This document shows positions 1 to 11,589 of a DNA stretch of 64,000 nucleotides, one piece after another; position 1 is the first letter of the stretch; the number at the start of each line of letters is the position of its first letter. The stretch comes from Adineta steineri (lineage: Eukaryota > Rotifera > Eurotatoria > Adinetida > Adinetidae): contig CAJNOI010000109.1 in the NCBI GenBank assembly GCA_905250115.1, positions 101,359 through 165,358 of the forward strand, written 5' to 3'. The notes under the pieces are model-generated. The model saw only the letters and a program-made list of their open reading frames with translations, searched no databases and was not told the DNA's origin. The translations under genes were made by a program, and so were the position numbers.

Positions 1-179
1 GTCCTCGTCTATCTAATGCATCATGTGTCCATCTTAAACTCTCCAAGAAGCCTAAAACTTCCTCGAAATCCTCGCAAACGTCAGAAGGACCCATCAAGCG
101 AGAACTGTGAGGACGTTCTAGGAAGTTTACGGAGGTTTTCACAATCTTTCTTCATCTAATGCATCACCGCCATTTAAAA
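1..179. other. left edge, less AT-rich sequence with a short internal repeat
   Basis: This edge is less AT-rich than the array that follows. TCTAATGCATCA occurs twice, near 10 and near 155. I see no coding frame that I would defend. It may be the end of a repeat unit or of a gene outside the window. Confidence 0.4.
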
Positions 180-3100
180 TAAACAAAATAAAATAAAATT
201 ACTAACTATTTATTGATTTGATCCATCTCTACGACGTAAAACAAAATAAAATATAACTTACTGTTTGCTGATATGATTCATGGTAACAAATCAAAGCAAG
301 TATATGACAACAGAATAAACTAAATCAAAAAAGACCAGAAAAAAGAACTCACTGTTTCACAATATGATCCACTATAACAATCTAAAATAAGTAGAAGAGA
401 ATAGAATAAAATAAAATAAGATACAATACTCACTGTTTCCTGATATGATTCATAACAATAATTTAAAATAACTACAAGGTAATACAATAAAATAAAGAAA
501 ACTAAACTAAAATAAAATGAAATAAAGTACACTACTGAGTGTTATTTGATTTGACCCATTAACAGACCCTAAAACAAGTACAAGAGAATATAAAAAAATA
601 AAAGAAAATAAACAAAAAGAATAAAAAATAAAGAAAACTAAAAAAAATAATATACATTACTCACCGTCTCCTGATATGGTTCAAGAAAACAATTTAAAAT
701 AGATAAAAGACAATAAAATAGAATAAACATAACTAAAAGAAATAAGATACAATACTCACTGTTTCCTTGTATGATCCATGACGACAATCTAAAATGAGTA
801 AAAGACAAGACAATAAAATGAACAAAAATTAAAAATAAAAAAAATACAATAATTACCGTCTCCTAGCATGATTCATGAGAACAATCTAAAATAAGCAAAA
901 GGGAATAGAATAAAATGAACAAAACTAAAAAAAACTAAAATACGATACGCATTGTTCCCTTATATGACTGATGAGAACAGGCTAAAATATATAAAAGACA
1001 ACGTAATAAAATAAAATAAAACAAAGTACAATACTGAGTGTTTCCTGATATTACTTGTCGACGCAATCTAAAACATGTACAAGACAGTACGATAAAGTAA
1101 AATAAAATAAAATTACTAACTATTTATTGATTTGATCCATCTCTGCGACGTAAAACAAAATAAAATATAACTCACCGTTTGCTGATATGATCCATAGTAA
1201 CAAATCAAAATAAGTATATACAATAGAATAAACTAAATCAAAAAAAATCAAGAAAGACCAAAAGAAAAAACTTACCGTTTCCCAATATGACCTACCATAA
1301 CAATCTAAAATAAGTACAAAGTGTTAGAATACAATAAAACAAGCGAAAAACAAAAATTGAATACTCATCGTTTGCTGATATGATTTACGACAACTCTAAA
1401 ATAAGTACCAACAAACAGAATAATGCAAAGCAGAATACTGGATGTTGCGTGATTTAATTCATCATAACAACCTAAAAGAAGTACAAGAAAATACACTAAA
1501 ATAAAATAAACAAAACAAAATAATACTCACCCTTTCTCTATATAACTGAGGAGAACAATCAAAAATAAGTACATGATAATCCACTAAAATAAAATAAGAT
1601 ACAATACTCAATATTTCTTGATATTATCCATGGCAAAAGTCTAAAATAACTACACAATAATAGAATAAAATAAAAAAAATAAAATAAAATATTACTGTTT
1701 TCTGGTTTCATGGATAACCACAATCTAAAATAAGTAGAAGAGAATAGAATAAAATAAAATAAAATACAATACTCACTGTTGTCTGATATGATTCAAAGCA
1801 ACAATCTAAAATAAGTACAAAACATTAGAATAAAAAAAATAGAAAAAACAAAAAAAAATAAATATAATACGATACGCAGTTCTGATTTCAGGGATCACCA
1901 TAATCTAAAATAAGTAAAAGACAATAAAATAAAATAAACAAAACTAAAAGAAATAAAATACGATATTCATCCTTTCCGGACATGATCCGCGACAACAATC
2001 TAAAGTAAGTAAAAAACAATAGAATAAAATCAAGAAAAATAAAAAAATAAAATACAATACTCATCGTCTCCTGAAATGATCCATAACAACATTCTAATAT
2101 AAGTACTAAATACCAAAATAAAATAAAATCAACAAAACTAAAAAGAAAAGAAAACACGATACGCACTGTCTTCTGATATGATTCATGACAACAATCTAAT
2201 AAAACTAAAAGACAATACAATAATAGGAACAAAAATAAAAAAAAATATCATACTCAGTGTTTCCTAACACGACCCTTGACGACAATCTAATATGAATAAA
2301 AGACAATACAATAAAATGCAAAAGAAATAAAAATTAAAACACCATACTCACTGTTTCCTAATATAGTACATGACAACAATTTAATATAACTAAAAGACAA
2401 TACAACTATATGAAGAAAACTGAAAACTAGAGTAGAATACTTATCTTTTGTTTATATGATGCGTGCAGCAATCTATTATGACTAAAAGACAATATATTAA
2501 TAGGACGAAAAATAAAATATAAAATAGAATGTTTACCAGAGGTGTGCGGGTCACGGGTTTCGACCCGCGGGGGCCACGTGGCCACGTGGCGACGGGCGGG
2601 CGGAGATGGTTTTTTGAAAAATTTGCTCGGGTCGGGCGGGCTACGGGTATTGCAGACTAATCGGCGGGCTGGACGGGTACAAAAAAAAAATAAAATGATA
2701 CGATCCTCGGGCGGGCGAGGATAATTTCCACGGGTTACGGGCGGGTAAAGAAATTTTTTGAGATATAATATAGGACCGTCGAGAATAATCGATAGATATG
2801 ATTGACCGACAGTTACGCGCGGACATTTACGCGCATGACACTTACGCGTGCGACGGTTGAGCGTATAGACATTTGCGCGCGAATTGAGAAAAAGATGATA
2901 AAATATTTCTTTTAAATTTCGTTTGAATTATGAACGGGCAGAAATATATGCTTAACTGCTGATGAAAAAATTGTTCTTAATTTCAAAAAACATATTGATA
3001 TAAATTACTAACAGAGATAAGTAGTATTTACTTACAATAAACAAACAAATACGCTAAGTGAACAATAATTGAGAATAAAGAATGTACTCGTTCAAAAATT

Positions 3101-4180
3101 AAATACTGATCTGGCTATTTTAAAATAGTCATTCCTAGAAACAGTATGATATTCTTCGACCATGTTTCGTATTCGAAGATCAATTTTTTCATATTTTATG
3201 CGTTGGTCTTTGCCTTTGACTGATTTTATAACAGACATTTATATCTTAGAAATTATTAAAATAATACGCACATATATATGTATAATTTCTCTTTATACTT
3301 TTATCTGATTTTTTTTTTAGTTTTAATCTCATTTTGATACAAAAAGCAAGTTTGATATTAAAACTAGATAATCTTTTGATTCTCATTAATATCTTCTATG
3401 TATTTTCTTAATAAACCAGTCTCACTAGCAGAACATTTTTATTTCTGATAATACATATGAGTAATTCAATCAGACGAGAACAGCACGCAAAGATTTTTTT
3501 TGCGCGCAAGCGTCGTGCGCGTTTATGTCTTGAGCGCATACGTCGTGCGCGTAACTGACGTGTCACGATTTTTTCTTATAATAAATCTCTTTATATGATA
3601 AATAAATTAAATATATAAGATAAACAATTTATTAAAATTTCAATCATTAACTGAAATATCTTCGGGGTAATACGGGCGGGGCGAGGCCCGTCAGAAAATT
3701 GACGGGGCGGGCGGGCTAGAAAAAAAAAGTAGACTACACGGGAGGCGGGCGGTGCGGGTTTTAAAATTTGACGGGCGGACGAGGCGGGGAAGAGTTATAA
3801 GAATTTGCCCACGAAGACGGGCGGGACGGATTTAACACGTTACACGGGGCGGGGCCCGCGGGGCATCAAAAATCATTGCCCCGCACACCTCTGATGTTTA
3901 CTATTATGGAATATAGCTTATGAAAACAATCTAATAAGTAAATAATAAGTGAATAATATGAACAAAAATGAAAAGTAGAACACAATACTGAGCTTGTCTT
4001 TATAAGATCGAAGGCAACAATCCAATATGACTAAGAGTCAGTATTGTAAAATGATCAAAAATAAAAAATAATATGCAGTGTTCACTGTTTCCTAATATAG
4101 TACATGACAACAATCTAAAATTAGTAAAAGAGAATAAAATTAAATAAAGAAATCAAAAAAATGAAAATCTAATATTCAGT
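180..4180 (-). repeat. AT-rich tandem array with 29-nt exon-like cores
   Basis: Units of roughly 75-120 bp repeat through this stretch, apart from the transposon at 2537-3893. Each has a conserved core (plus-strand consensus near GTTTCCTGATATGATCCATG) and an AT-rich spacer of AAATAAAATA type. On the minus strand the best units read as acceptor TTATTTTAG, a core of exactly 29 nt, then donor GTGAGT or GTAAGT. I verified 29-nt cores with both sites at 353-381, 760-788, 857-885, 1276-1304, 1696-1724, 1777-1805, 2167-2195 and 4086-4114. Other units have lost the acceptor AG or donor GT. The 29-nt core has no stop codon in any phase, so three spliced units would encode a 29-residue repeat containing CCHxSYQET. 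Function is unknown; it may be a decayed microexon array or simply a minisatellite. Confidence 0.75.
2537..3893. mobile_element. non-autonomous hAT-type DNA transposon
   Basis: The element begins CAGAGGTGTGCGGG (2537-2550) and ends with the exact reverse complement (3880-3893). It is flanked by a perfect 8-bp duplication ATGTTTAC at 2529-2536 and 3894-3901. An 8-bp duplication and a CAGAGGTGTG-type terminus are typical of hAT transposons. About 230 bp at each end are rich in GGGCGGG/CGGGC motifs, in contrast to the AT-rich surroundings. Just inside lie clusters of ACGCGC/GTGCGCGT motifs in inverted orientation (about 2811-2880 and 3490-3570), which could be transposase-binding subterminal repeats. 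No transposase-length frame is present, so it would depend on a transposase in trans. It interrupts the tandem array, which continues on both sides. Confidence 0.9.
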
Positions 4181-4199
4181 GTATTGTTCGGTATACCTA

Positions 4200-7100
4200 C
4201 ATGATATACGATCCGCATATATCTCCGTTTTTGTGCGTATGCGATAGTTTACGAGTGTGTGTTCCACCTAAGTATGTATAAACAAGTTTCTTTATATTTA
4301 TAATAGTATCTTCTCTGAAAATTATTAACTCTCAATTTAAGAATCTAATTTTCTTCCAAACTTAGCCAGATCTTTAAAAACATTAGCAAAAAAAATTCAA
4401 CAGATAGGACATATAGAGTAATGGCAGAACTAAAGTGAAGATTTACACTAAGTAATGGAATTCATCTATTGAAGGTATTCTCAATTGAATAATACTGTCA
4501 GATAATACTTTACTCTTCTGCGTAAAAAATCGAGTCGCTTCTCCGTTGACTTCGAATACACTAATGTTTATGGAGAAATAAAAGTGACTTCTCTCAAGAA
4601 TATACTTACACCATCATGTATAAATGCGAGCAACGTTTATGTGAATTTAAAAGATTGAAGAATAGAAAATGCAGGTGACGTGCATGATATTGAAATAAAA
4701 AAAAAGAAAAAAGTCATTTCTAAAAACATGTTTTCACCAAATAGAGAAACCTTGATGGAGCACGGTTCAAGTAGCACAACAAAAGAAAGGACATCAAGAC
4801 GATGTTGACGACAACAATTGATTAAAATCAACAAGAAAAATACTAATTTTGAACTGCCTTTTATAACTTTGAGATATTTCAAAGCTTCATCAAACTATCT
4901 AGGACAGCATTATCTAGTATTTGAACATCTTTCGTGAGAAATTAAATCGAGAAATGAAAAATGTATGTGAAATCATTTTTTGCATGTTACAATGGACGAA
5001 TCAAAACTAGATAGAAGATTTTTGCTTCTCAGTTAATATATAGAATACTATTTTGTATGAAGACAATACATTTCAGAGAAATAATTTATGGAACATAGTT
5101 GAAAACATAGAACAAGATCTATCTCTATTGACAACAAATGAAAATCATTTAGAAAGCTCTGCAACTAATCAACACACAATCTCTTAAAAAGACAAAAAGA
5201 AAAAGTTTCGCTTCTGCGCACACTCGTTGTTAATATTAACCATTCCATCATTGGAAGGAATGCGCTCGAACGTATAGAAAACTCAAAATGGAGAAGTACG
5301 TCATTAACATGTTTTAGTTGATTATATAGACATATTTCTTCTTTACTGTTTTTTTTAAACATATAATTTATTGTTCTTAGATACTAACAAATGATAATAA
5401 ACGCAGTAACAAATATAATGAATTTAGTTGGAAAAATATGTAATGAATAAAAAAAAATGCATAATAATAAGCATTCAGATAGTATATGATAATCAAATAA
5501 GTGGCATATATCAGTTGTTTACAATTTTATTTATTATTAGAAAACATATAGTGTTGTCGTTTAGATTTTCCTGTAAGAATAAGAAGATGAAAAAGAAAAG
5601 AAAAAAATAATAAATAAAAGAGATGGATTTTTATATATCTAATTCAGTCGAATGCTGGAGAAATGAAAAGTATTAATAGTTGCCATGTATTTTTCTTTTG
5701 TTTAGATTTCACTTTGTTTGTGAAAAGAAAAAAACATATACAGGTAGCTTCTCATATGCGAGCGTTGCGCCGATATTAATATCACTCTCTCGTTCATATA
5801 TCGACATGTTCTTTTTTTTTCTTTTCCTTTCCTTCTTCTTTTGTTTCTTTTTGTTGGATATGACGATTGTATTAAGCAACACTTAAAGGCATTGTCCTTG
5901 CATTTTTCTTATGTTTGTTTATACAAAGAGAAAAGAATATTCATATTAGATATTCATTACATTCCATACAGGAAAAATCTCATTGTTTATTTCTTCAAAG
6001 TTAATAGTCATCTCAAGTGCATTTATCTCTATTACTTCTCTATGAAGATTTTTTGAAATAAACTAACGAGGAAACTTTACCAAGTGATACCCTCCTTTTA
6101 AGCTCATATTCTACCTATGAGTAGGACTCATACAGTAGAGAAAAATACCAAAAGAATTCGTCTCATTGCTGCTCCTGCAGCAGTGGATCATTGCAAAATC
6201 CGATCGGGAAATTGTTTCACTTTAAGGAGAAATGGTTCATCCCAACAAAAGCAATACATTTAAGGAAGAATGGAAACCGCGTAAACGACATCTATTTAAT
6301 GCCTTATTCGGTAACATATGGATATCCTCATCTAAAGAGAAATCCTTTTTTTTTTAATTTCCATTTCTCAATACAAGTGAAGATATGAATGAATCATTTC
6401 ATCTTTTTATTTATTGAATTCTGCTGGTAAAAATCCATATCTGCTAGAGTATCCTCTTAAAGTAGAAAAATAAAATGATTCATTTCTACTTTGATACGAT
6501 ATAGATATTTCGATTTCGATTTAAAGCGAAATGATGGAAAAGAAAAGATTATAAATAAATCGAAAAATAAAAAAAAACATTTTATTTTCTAGCATACAAC
6601 TTGATAAGATAAATGGATATGTTTAAATATCTAATGGAAATCTTCGTAAAAAATTTGAACACGAAGCTTTAATTGTTAATCTCAAAATAAGAAATTTATT
6701 TCTTTTATTTTCATTCAGTAAAAATCAAGTATTAAATAAACATATCGACTTGAATAGGGGTGGGGTGGGTGTGATGGATATAATACCTACACCCACATCC
6801 TGCAATATCTTCAGAGATGTTTTGCGCTATCATATATCGGTAAAAAAACTTCAATTCTTTTGAAAGAAATTTATTTTTATGTCAACTTTCGATCTTTTGA
6901 GTATAGAAATAAATAAAAATCGATTATAAACGAGAAATACATATGCTATATTAGTGTTTGTTCGTATTCTTGTTATTTTCCTTCTTTTGTGGAGCTGACG
7001 TATTATTTTCGAAGAAAATAATGAGTGAATACGATGAACTATAGACATCCATTCACATCCTTTCTTAATCTTATTTTAGAATTTCTTATTTTATAAAGCT

Positions 7101-7380
7101 CTTTTTCTCTTTCGATCTCATTCTCTTCATTATACGAGAGAACAGAAGTAAACCACGTGAATATAATATAAACTGCAAGAGGAGAAGAAGGAAGAAGAAA
7201 AAACGGACAGGCAAGCGACATGTAAAGAAGAAATAGAAATACATGCCGTTGAAATTATCTGCATATTAATGTTCTTTCTTACACCATGATTATGAAACCA
7301 AACTGACGTGTGGAGTGGGAAAGATAAAAAATATCTGACGTATTGGGTTTTTTTACTAGGAAAAAAATACCCATTACTCG
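4200..7380. other. gene-free AT-rich stretch
   Basis: I see no gene here. The short open frames are low-complexity, composed mainly of Phe, Lys and Ser runs. A TGTGGG-like hairpin lies at 6756-6803. A moderately less AT-rich patch near 6170-6320 carries a small palindrome (GCTGCTCCTGCAGC) but no recognisable protein. Confidence 0.5.
6756..6803. repeat. telomere-like hairpin (GGGTGTG/CACCCACA arms)
   Basis: A G-rich arm, GGGGTGGGGTGGGTGTG, is followed after about ten bases by CCTACACCCACATCC. It is one member of the dispersed palindrome family described in the findings and lies about 640 bp upstream of the Argonaute promoter. Confidence 0.6.
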
Positions 7381-7389
7381 CCTGAAGAA

Positions 7390-7397
7390 TATAAATA
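7390..7397 (+). promoter_or_regulatory. TATA box of the Argonaute gene
   Basis: TATAAATA lies about 170 bp before the first coding ATG. A likely 5'UTR intron (GTAAGT at 7479 to AG at 7547) lies between them, so transcription should start near 7420. Confidence 0.5.
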
Positions 7398-7561
7398 GTA
7401 GCATACAAAGAGAGTTCTTTCTTCAACGTATTCATTTAGAAAAGAATAAACAGAACAGAAAATAGTGGGAAAAAAACGGTAAGTTAGAGATATCTCTTCG
7501 AGTTGGAAGAATATTTTATAGGAGTAATTAATGTTTTTTTTTCATAGTTTTCAAAGATAAT

Positions 7562-10456
7562 ATGTCTGCCACAAATAATAAAGCTAAAGAGAAATCAAGA
7601 CAACATGAAACTATACATGTAAGTAATTGAAAACTATATCAGAATACCGGTCTGCAAATTAAGTCTCTGTCTCTCTAGCAAGCAGTGAATCAACAAACAA
7701 CTGCTCTTACATCGTTAGTATTGAATACATCGAAGGAGCAGAGTACAATTCCAAAATCAGTTCAAGCAGTAAGAATAACATCTCAACAAGATATGGCTGA
7801 TGTCATTCATGTTAATCATTTTCCATGTTTATTTGCTCATGATTTGACCTTCTACCAGTACGATGCTATTGTTGAAGAATACCATGAAAAACAAAATAAA
7901 TACATTAGTCTCAGCAGTCGAGAAAAACGTCATCAATTCGTTTCCAATATTCTGCTTGCCAAAGAAATTCACCCGACAGCTATTTGTTGGTACGATGAAG
8001 GAAGTTGTCTGTATAGTACAACAAATTTCGAAGACAAACTGCCAGTTGTCTATGAGAAAGAAGATCAAGGATACCGCCGTCGTTTAACAATCAAAAGTCT
8101 CACAGCTACAAGTGGTACAAACGATTTAGATCAGTCTTCGATTCGAGTTATTGAAACTTTGATCAAACAAGTGTTGAAACAGCAATTCAAAGTTATTGGT
8201 TCAGTCTTCTATCGATGGGATGAAGAGCCACGTCCAGATGGACCCTATGATCTTCTTAACGGCTTCAAACAAGCTTTATGTCTCACAGAATCAGGTCCAA
8301 CACTGAATGTAGATACTACGATTACACGATTCTATCCTCATTCCGATCTTTTACCATTTATTTGGGAAAGATTATTGGATCAACGAAATATGTCTACATT
8401 TAATGGAGAACTGTCCGATGGACAATATAATCAAGTCTGCAATTTTCTAAGAGATGTTGAAGTCACAACAACTCAATCAGATTAAGAAACAAACTATGTT
8501 CTCACTGGGTGTTTTTCGAATGAACTTCCTAAAAAGATTTTCCTTGAAAGATCAGGTCAGTTTTTAGATCAATACTATAAAGATCTCGGGTTTGAACTTC
8601 GTTATCCAAAGTTATACTGCTTGAAAGCCTATAAACGAAACAGACCACAAAATATAGTCGATCTGCCAATTGAACTTTGCATTTTTCGAGAGTGGCAACA
8701 AGCCAAGGAAGATGACAGTACGAAACCTGTTTCAGCACCATCAGTCAGTGACCGATTTCATTCCATTATGGCAGCTACCGCAAGCTGCAATTTTCATGAC
8801 GATGAATTGTGTAAAGAAATTCAACTGGAAATCAACTGTGACGAAATGATGGCAATTCCTTATGAAACTTTAGAAAAACGTCAAATTACTCTTAATCGAC
8901 AACGTCGTTTTACAAATCCAGTTCCAGTTGATAAAATGGCCTTTATCTATTTGGTTGATCCTCGACAACCAAATATGAGAGACGTGCAAGAAAAATTGCT
9001 GTACAGTTTCTATGATGTAAGTTTTATCTACTCATAGCTATACCTCCTAAGAACTATTTTCTCTTTCTTTTTTTAACAGGCAGCAAATCAACAAAGAATG
9101 GCATTACCTGAAAATCCTGACGAATATGAAATTGTCGCTGATAGAGATCTAGAACGCAAACTTCGAAATCATTTCTCTAAGCTTAAAAACTGGGGTTGTC
9201 AATTTATTCTCTGTCTGGAAAACTGTCGAAATAAAGAGATACACAGTGTTTTCAAACAAATTGCATATCTAGAATTTGGTACGTAAATTTTTAATCACTA
9301 TTTATGTAGTTGTGATAGATCTTTTCTATCTCTTTTTTGTTCAGGTCTTGTTACTCAATGTGCTAATTTCACAAAAGTTAAACAAATAAGAAATTTAAAA
9401 AGTTATTGTAGTAATCTCTTACAAACAGTGAATGCTAAATTAAGTGGGGAAAACAAACAAGTAGCTGAGCTGAAAACAAATACTAAAACAATGTTTATTG
9501 GAGCTGATGTTCAACACACGAAGAATAATTATTCTGGTGAATTACCATCAATTGCAGCAGTAGTTGCAAGTATGAATTCTGAGTGTACATTAACAAATCA
9601 ACGTATTTCTCGTCAATGGCCAAGTAAAGGAAAACAATCAGAAGAAGCTATTTTATTGTTGAAAGAAATCGTCAAACAACTGTTGACCGCATTCATGGAC
9701 AACAATAACGGTACACTACCAGAACATATTGTTTTCTATCGCGATGGAGTTGATGATGGACAATTCGAACGTGTACTGAATGAAGAAGTGACTGCCTTGA
9801 AGGAAGCTTTTCAAGGTAAGGAGCAAATTTTTGTGTAACTATATAAATCATTGTTTTTAAGTTTAGTTGATTAGAGTATAATGAAAAAATTCTTTTTCTT
9901 TCTTTCTAGCCATATATCCAACAAATACGTTTCCTCCTCTTCTAACATTTATTGTTGTTAAAAAACGTCACCATACGCGCTTCTTTGGACTGTCGCGGTC
10001 TTCAACGGGTATTCTTAATGTTGAAAATGTTGAATCGGGCGTTGTTGTTGATAGTTCCATCATTTGTCCATATCCGAATTATTCCAATTTTTTACTAAAT
10101 TCCCATGAACCAGGTTTAGGAACGAATAAGATTGGAAATTATGTTGTATTGGTCAATGAAATTCAATATTCATTAAGTGAATTAGAAGAACTTACATATT
10201 CTCTCTGCTTTACTGACCAACGTATTGGTAATCGATTGAGTGAATCAATTCCAAGTGTTTTACATTTGGCAGATGCAGCAGCAAGCAAAGCGAGACAGTT
10301 ATTTAACAATAATACAAGGTACGGAAACGAAGACTACTTTCTTTTTAGATTGAAAAATAAAATAAAATTGTTTTTCTTTTCAGACCATCAAATACAATTC
10401 GAGCAGAAATACTGAAAGTTCATGAAGATATACAGAATACACCAAATATGTTTTAA
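7562..10456 (+). pseudogene. Argonaute (AGO clade), six exons, one in-frame stop
   Basis: Exons are 7562-7618, 7679-9016, 9080-9278, 9345-9815, 9910-10318 and 10384-10456. Introns of 60-94 bp have GT-AG ends and all phases fit. The conceptual product is 847 residues, the usual AGO length. The order is N domain, PAZ ending in FELRYPKLYCL, MID with GLVTQC, then PIWI. PIWI carries GADVQH, a Glu-rich QSEEAI segment, YRDGVDDGQ, VVKKRHHTRFF and LHLADAAASKAR, so the slicer tetrad D, E, D, H appears present. The role would be small-RNA-guided RNA cleavage or silencing. A TAA at 8483-8485, between QSD and ETNYVL inside PAZ, breaks an otherwise continuous frame. Translation would stop after about 287 residues, before PIWI. 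It is a recent pseudogene, an allele, a sequencing error, or read-through; one base change separates it from intact. A polyadenylation signal AATAAA lies near 10511. Confidence 0.85.
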
Positions 10457-10620
10457 AGGTGTATTAAATTTTTATTTGTTGTAATTTACTTTAGAAAGTT
10501 CTTATATTTAAATAAATAATCAAGAGTTTGAAGAGTGTCTCATTTTAAACTGTCAAAGTATTATTTATCTTGATAACTCGATAGGCTATTGTTTCGTCTT
10601 AATTGTGATGCTCGGAATTG

Positions 10621-10678
10621 AGGGTGTGGGTGTTCGTATTCTTCTCATTGATTATCGATACCCAGACCCACATCCACC
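10621..10678. repeat. telomere-like hairpin downstream of Argonaute
   Basis: AGGGTGTGGGTGTTCG is followed by CCCAGACCCACATCCACC, with an AT-rich loop containing GATTATC. It lies about 165 bp past the Argonaute stop codon. Confidence 0.65.
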
Positions 10679-10815
10679 ATCAAGAAGAATTTATACAAAA
10701 ATACAGTAAAACAACGTTACTCTTCCATAGATAATCTTTTTAATGATACATTTTTATAACATAAATATTTATGTCGTACTAAATATTATTCATTATTAGA
10801 TCGAAAATATATACA

Positions 10816-11037
10816 ATGAATAATGACTGTCTAGAATATAGTTATTGTGAGCATAATAGTCAAATTTTTCTTAATAAAGAAACATGTTCAACAAAATTTG
10901 CTTGTATATGTTTTGATTATTATTATGGTACAAAATGTCAACTATCTACACAAAAAGATTTATTTTTTCACTTGATTCTATATTTAGTTGTAAAATTAAA
11001 TCAGAGATTCAATCAATCAAGAACTATCTATTATTAA
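10816..11037 (+). pseudogene. EGF-like domain remnant
   Basis: A 73-residue frame with an ATG start contains the spacing C-x5-C, C-x5-CxC, YYGTKCQ, typical of the end of an EGF-like domain. It is followed by a hydrophobic stretch, DLFFHLILYLVV. In bdelloids EGF modules often precede seven-helix domains (family knowledge), and the truncated tail suggests a fragment of such a gene. No intact continuation is visible in the next 300 bp. It could also be an unrelated short cysteine-containing frame. Confidence 0.35.
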
Positions 11038-11589
11038 AATAAATATTGGTATAAGTACAATTCTATTCGTTTTATAATAAATTAATCAATAATTATCAAT
11101 TAGAACATTTTGTCAAATGAAACCAAGGCAAGTTGATACTGATTATTATCTTTCATATTTATCAGTCATTTCAACAATACTTAAATCGACATCTTTTGAT
11201 TGCATCATGTAATTTAATAAAATTATCTTTACCCAGATTGATTATTTCATTGGTTAGTAGATGCATGAGATGTATTGGTATCAAAAAAATAATAAAATGA
11301 ATTTAATACAATCGTTGAACAGATAATTCGATAATATTGTTTATTTATTTTCTATAACATAAGAAAAAACAGATAGTGAATGTATGTTGTATGTATTACA
11401 TGCTTTCTGCTACCAAGTCATTGATGAATATATTTTATTTTAACTTTATCGATTGTAAACTTAGATTTATTGAATAAGAAAAAAAAATGTTCCCGTAACC
11501 ATATAAAGAAAAAAAAAGATGCTGAAATAAATATAATTGAAGAATAAAATTGAGTTAATGTTTATATAGTTGCTTTTTGTGTCTTCTCA

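Noticed and set aside
180-4180. CRISPR array interpretation of the regular repeats
   Set aside because: Spacers are AT-rich and related to one another, units are diverged, and the host is clearly eukaryotic.
5428-6388. Several 60-70 codon open frames
   Set aside because: Composed of Phe/Lys/Ser/Ile runs with no motif, typical of AT-rich noncoding DNA.
8456-8486. A tiny intron that could remove the Argonaute TAA
   Set aside because: The only GT and AG pairs around the stop would give introns under about 30 bp, well below every other intron in the window, and homology to PAZ runs through the site.
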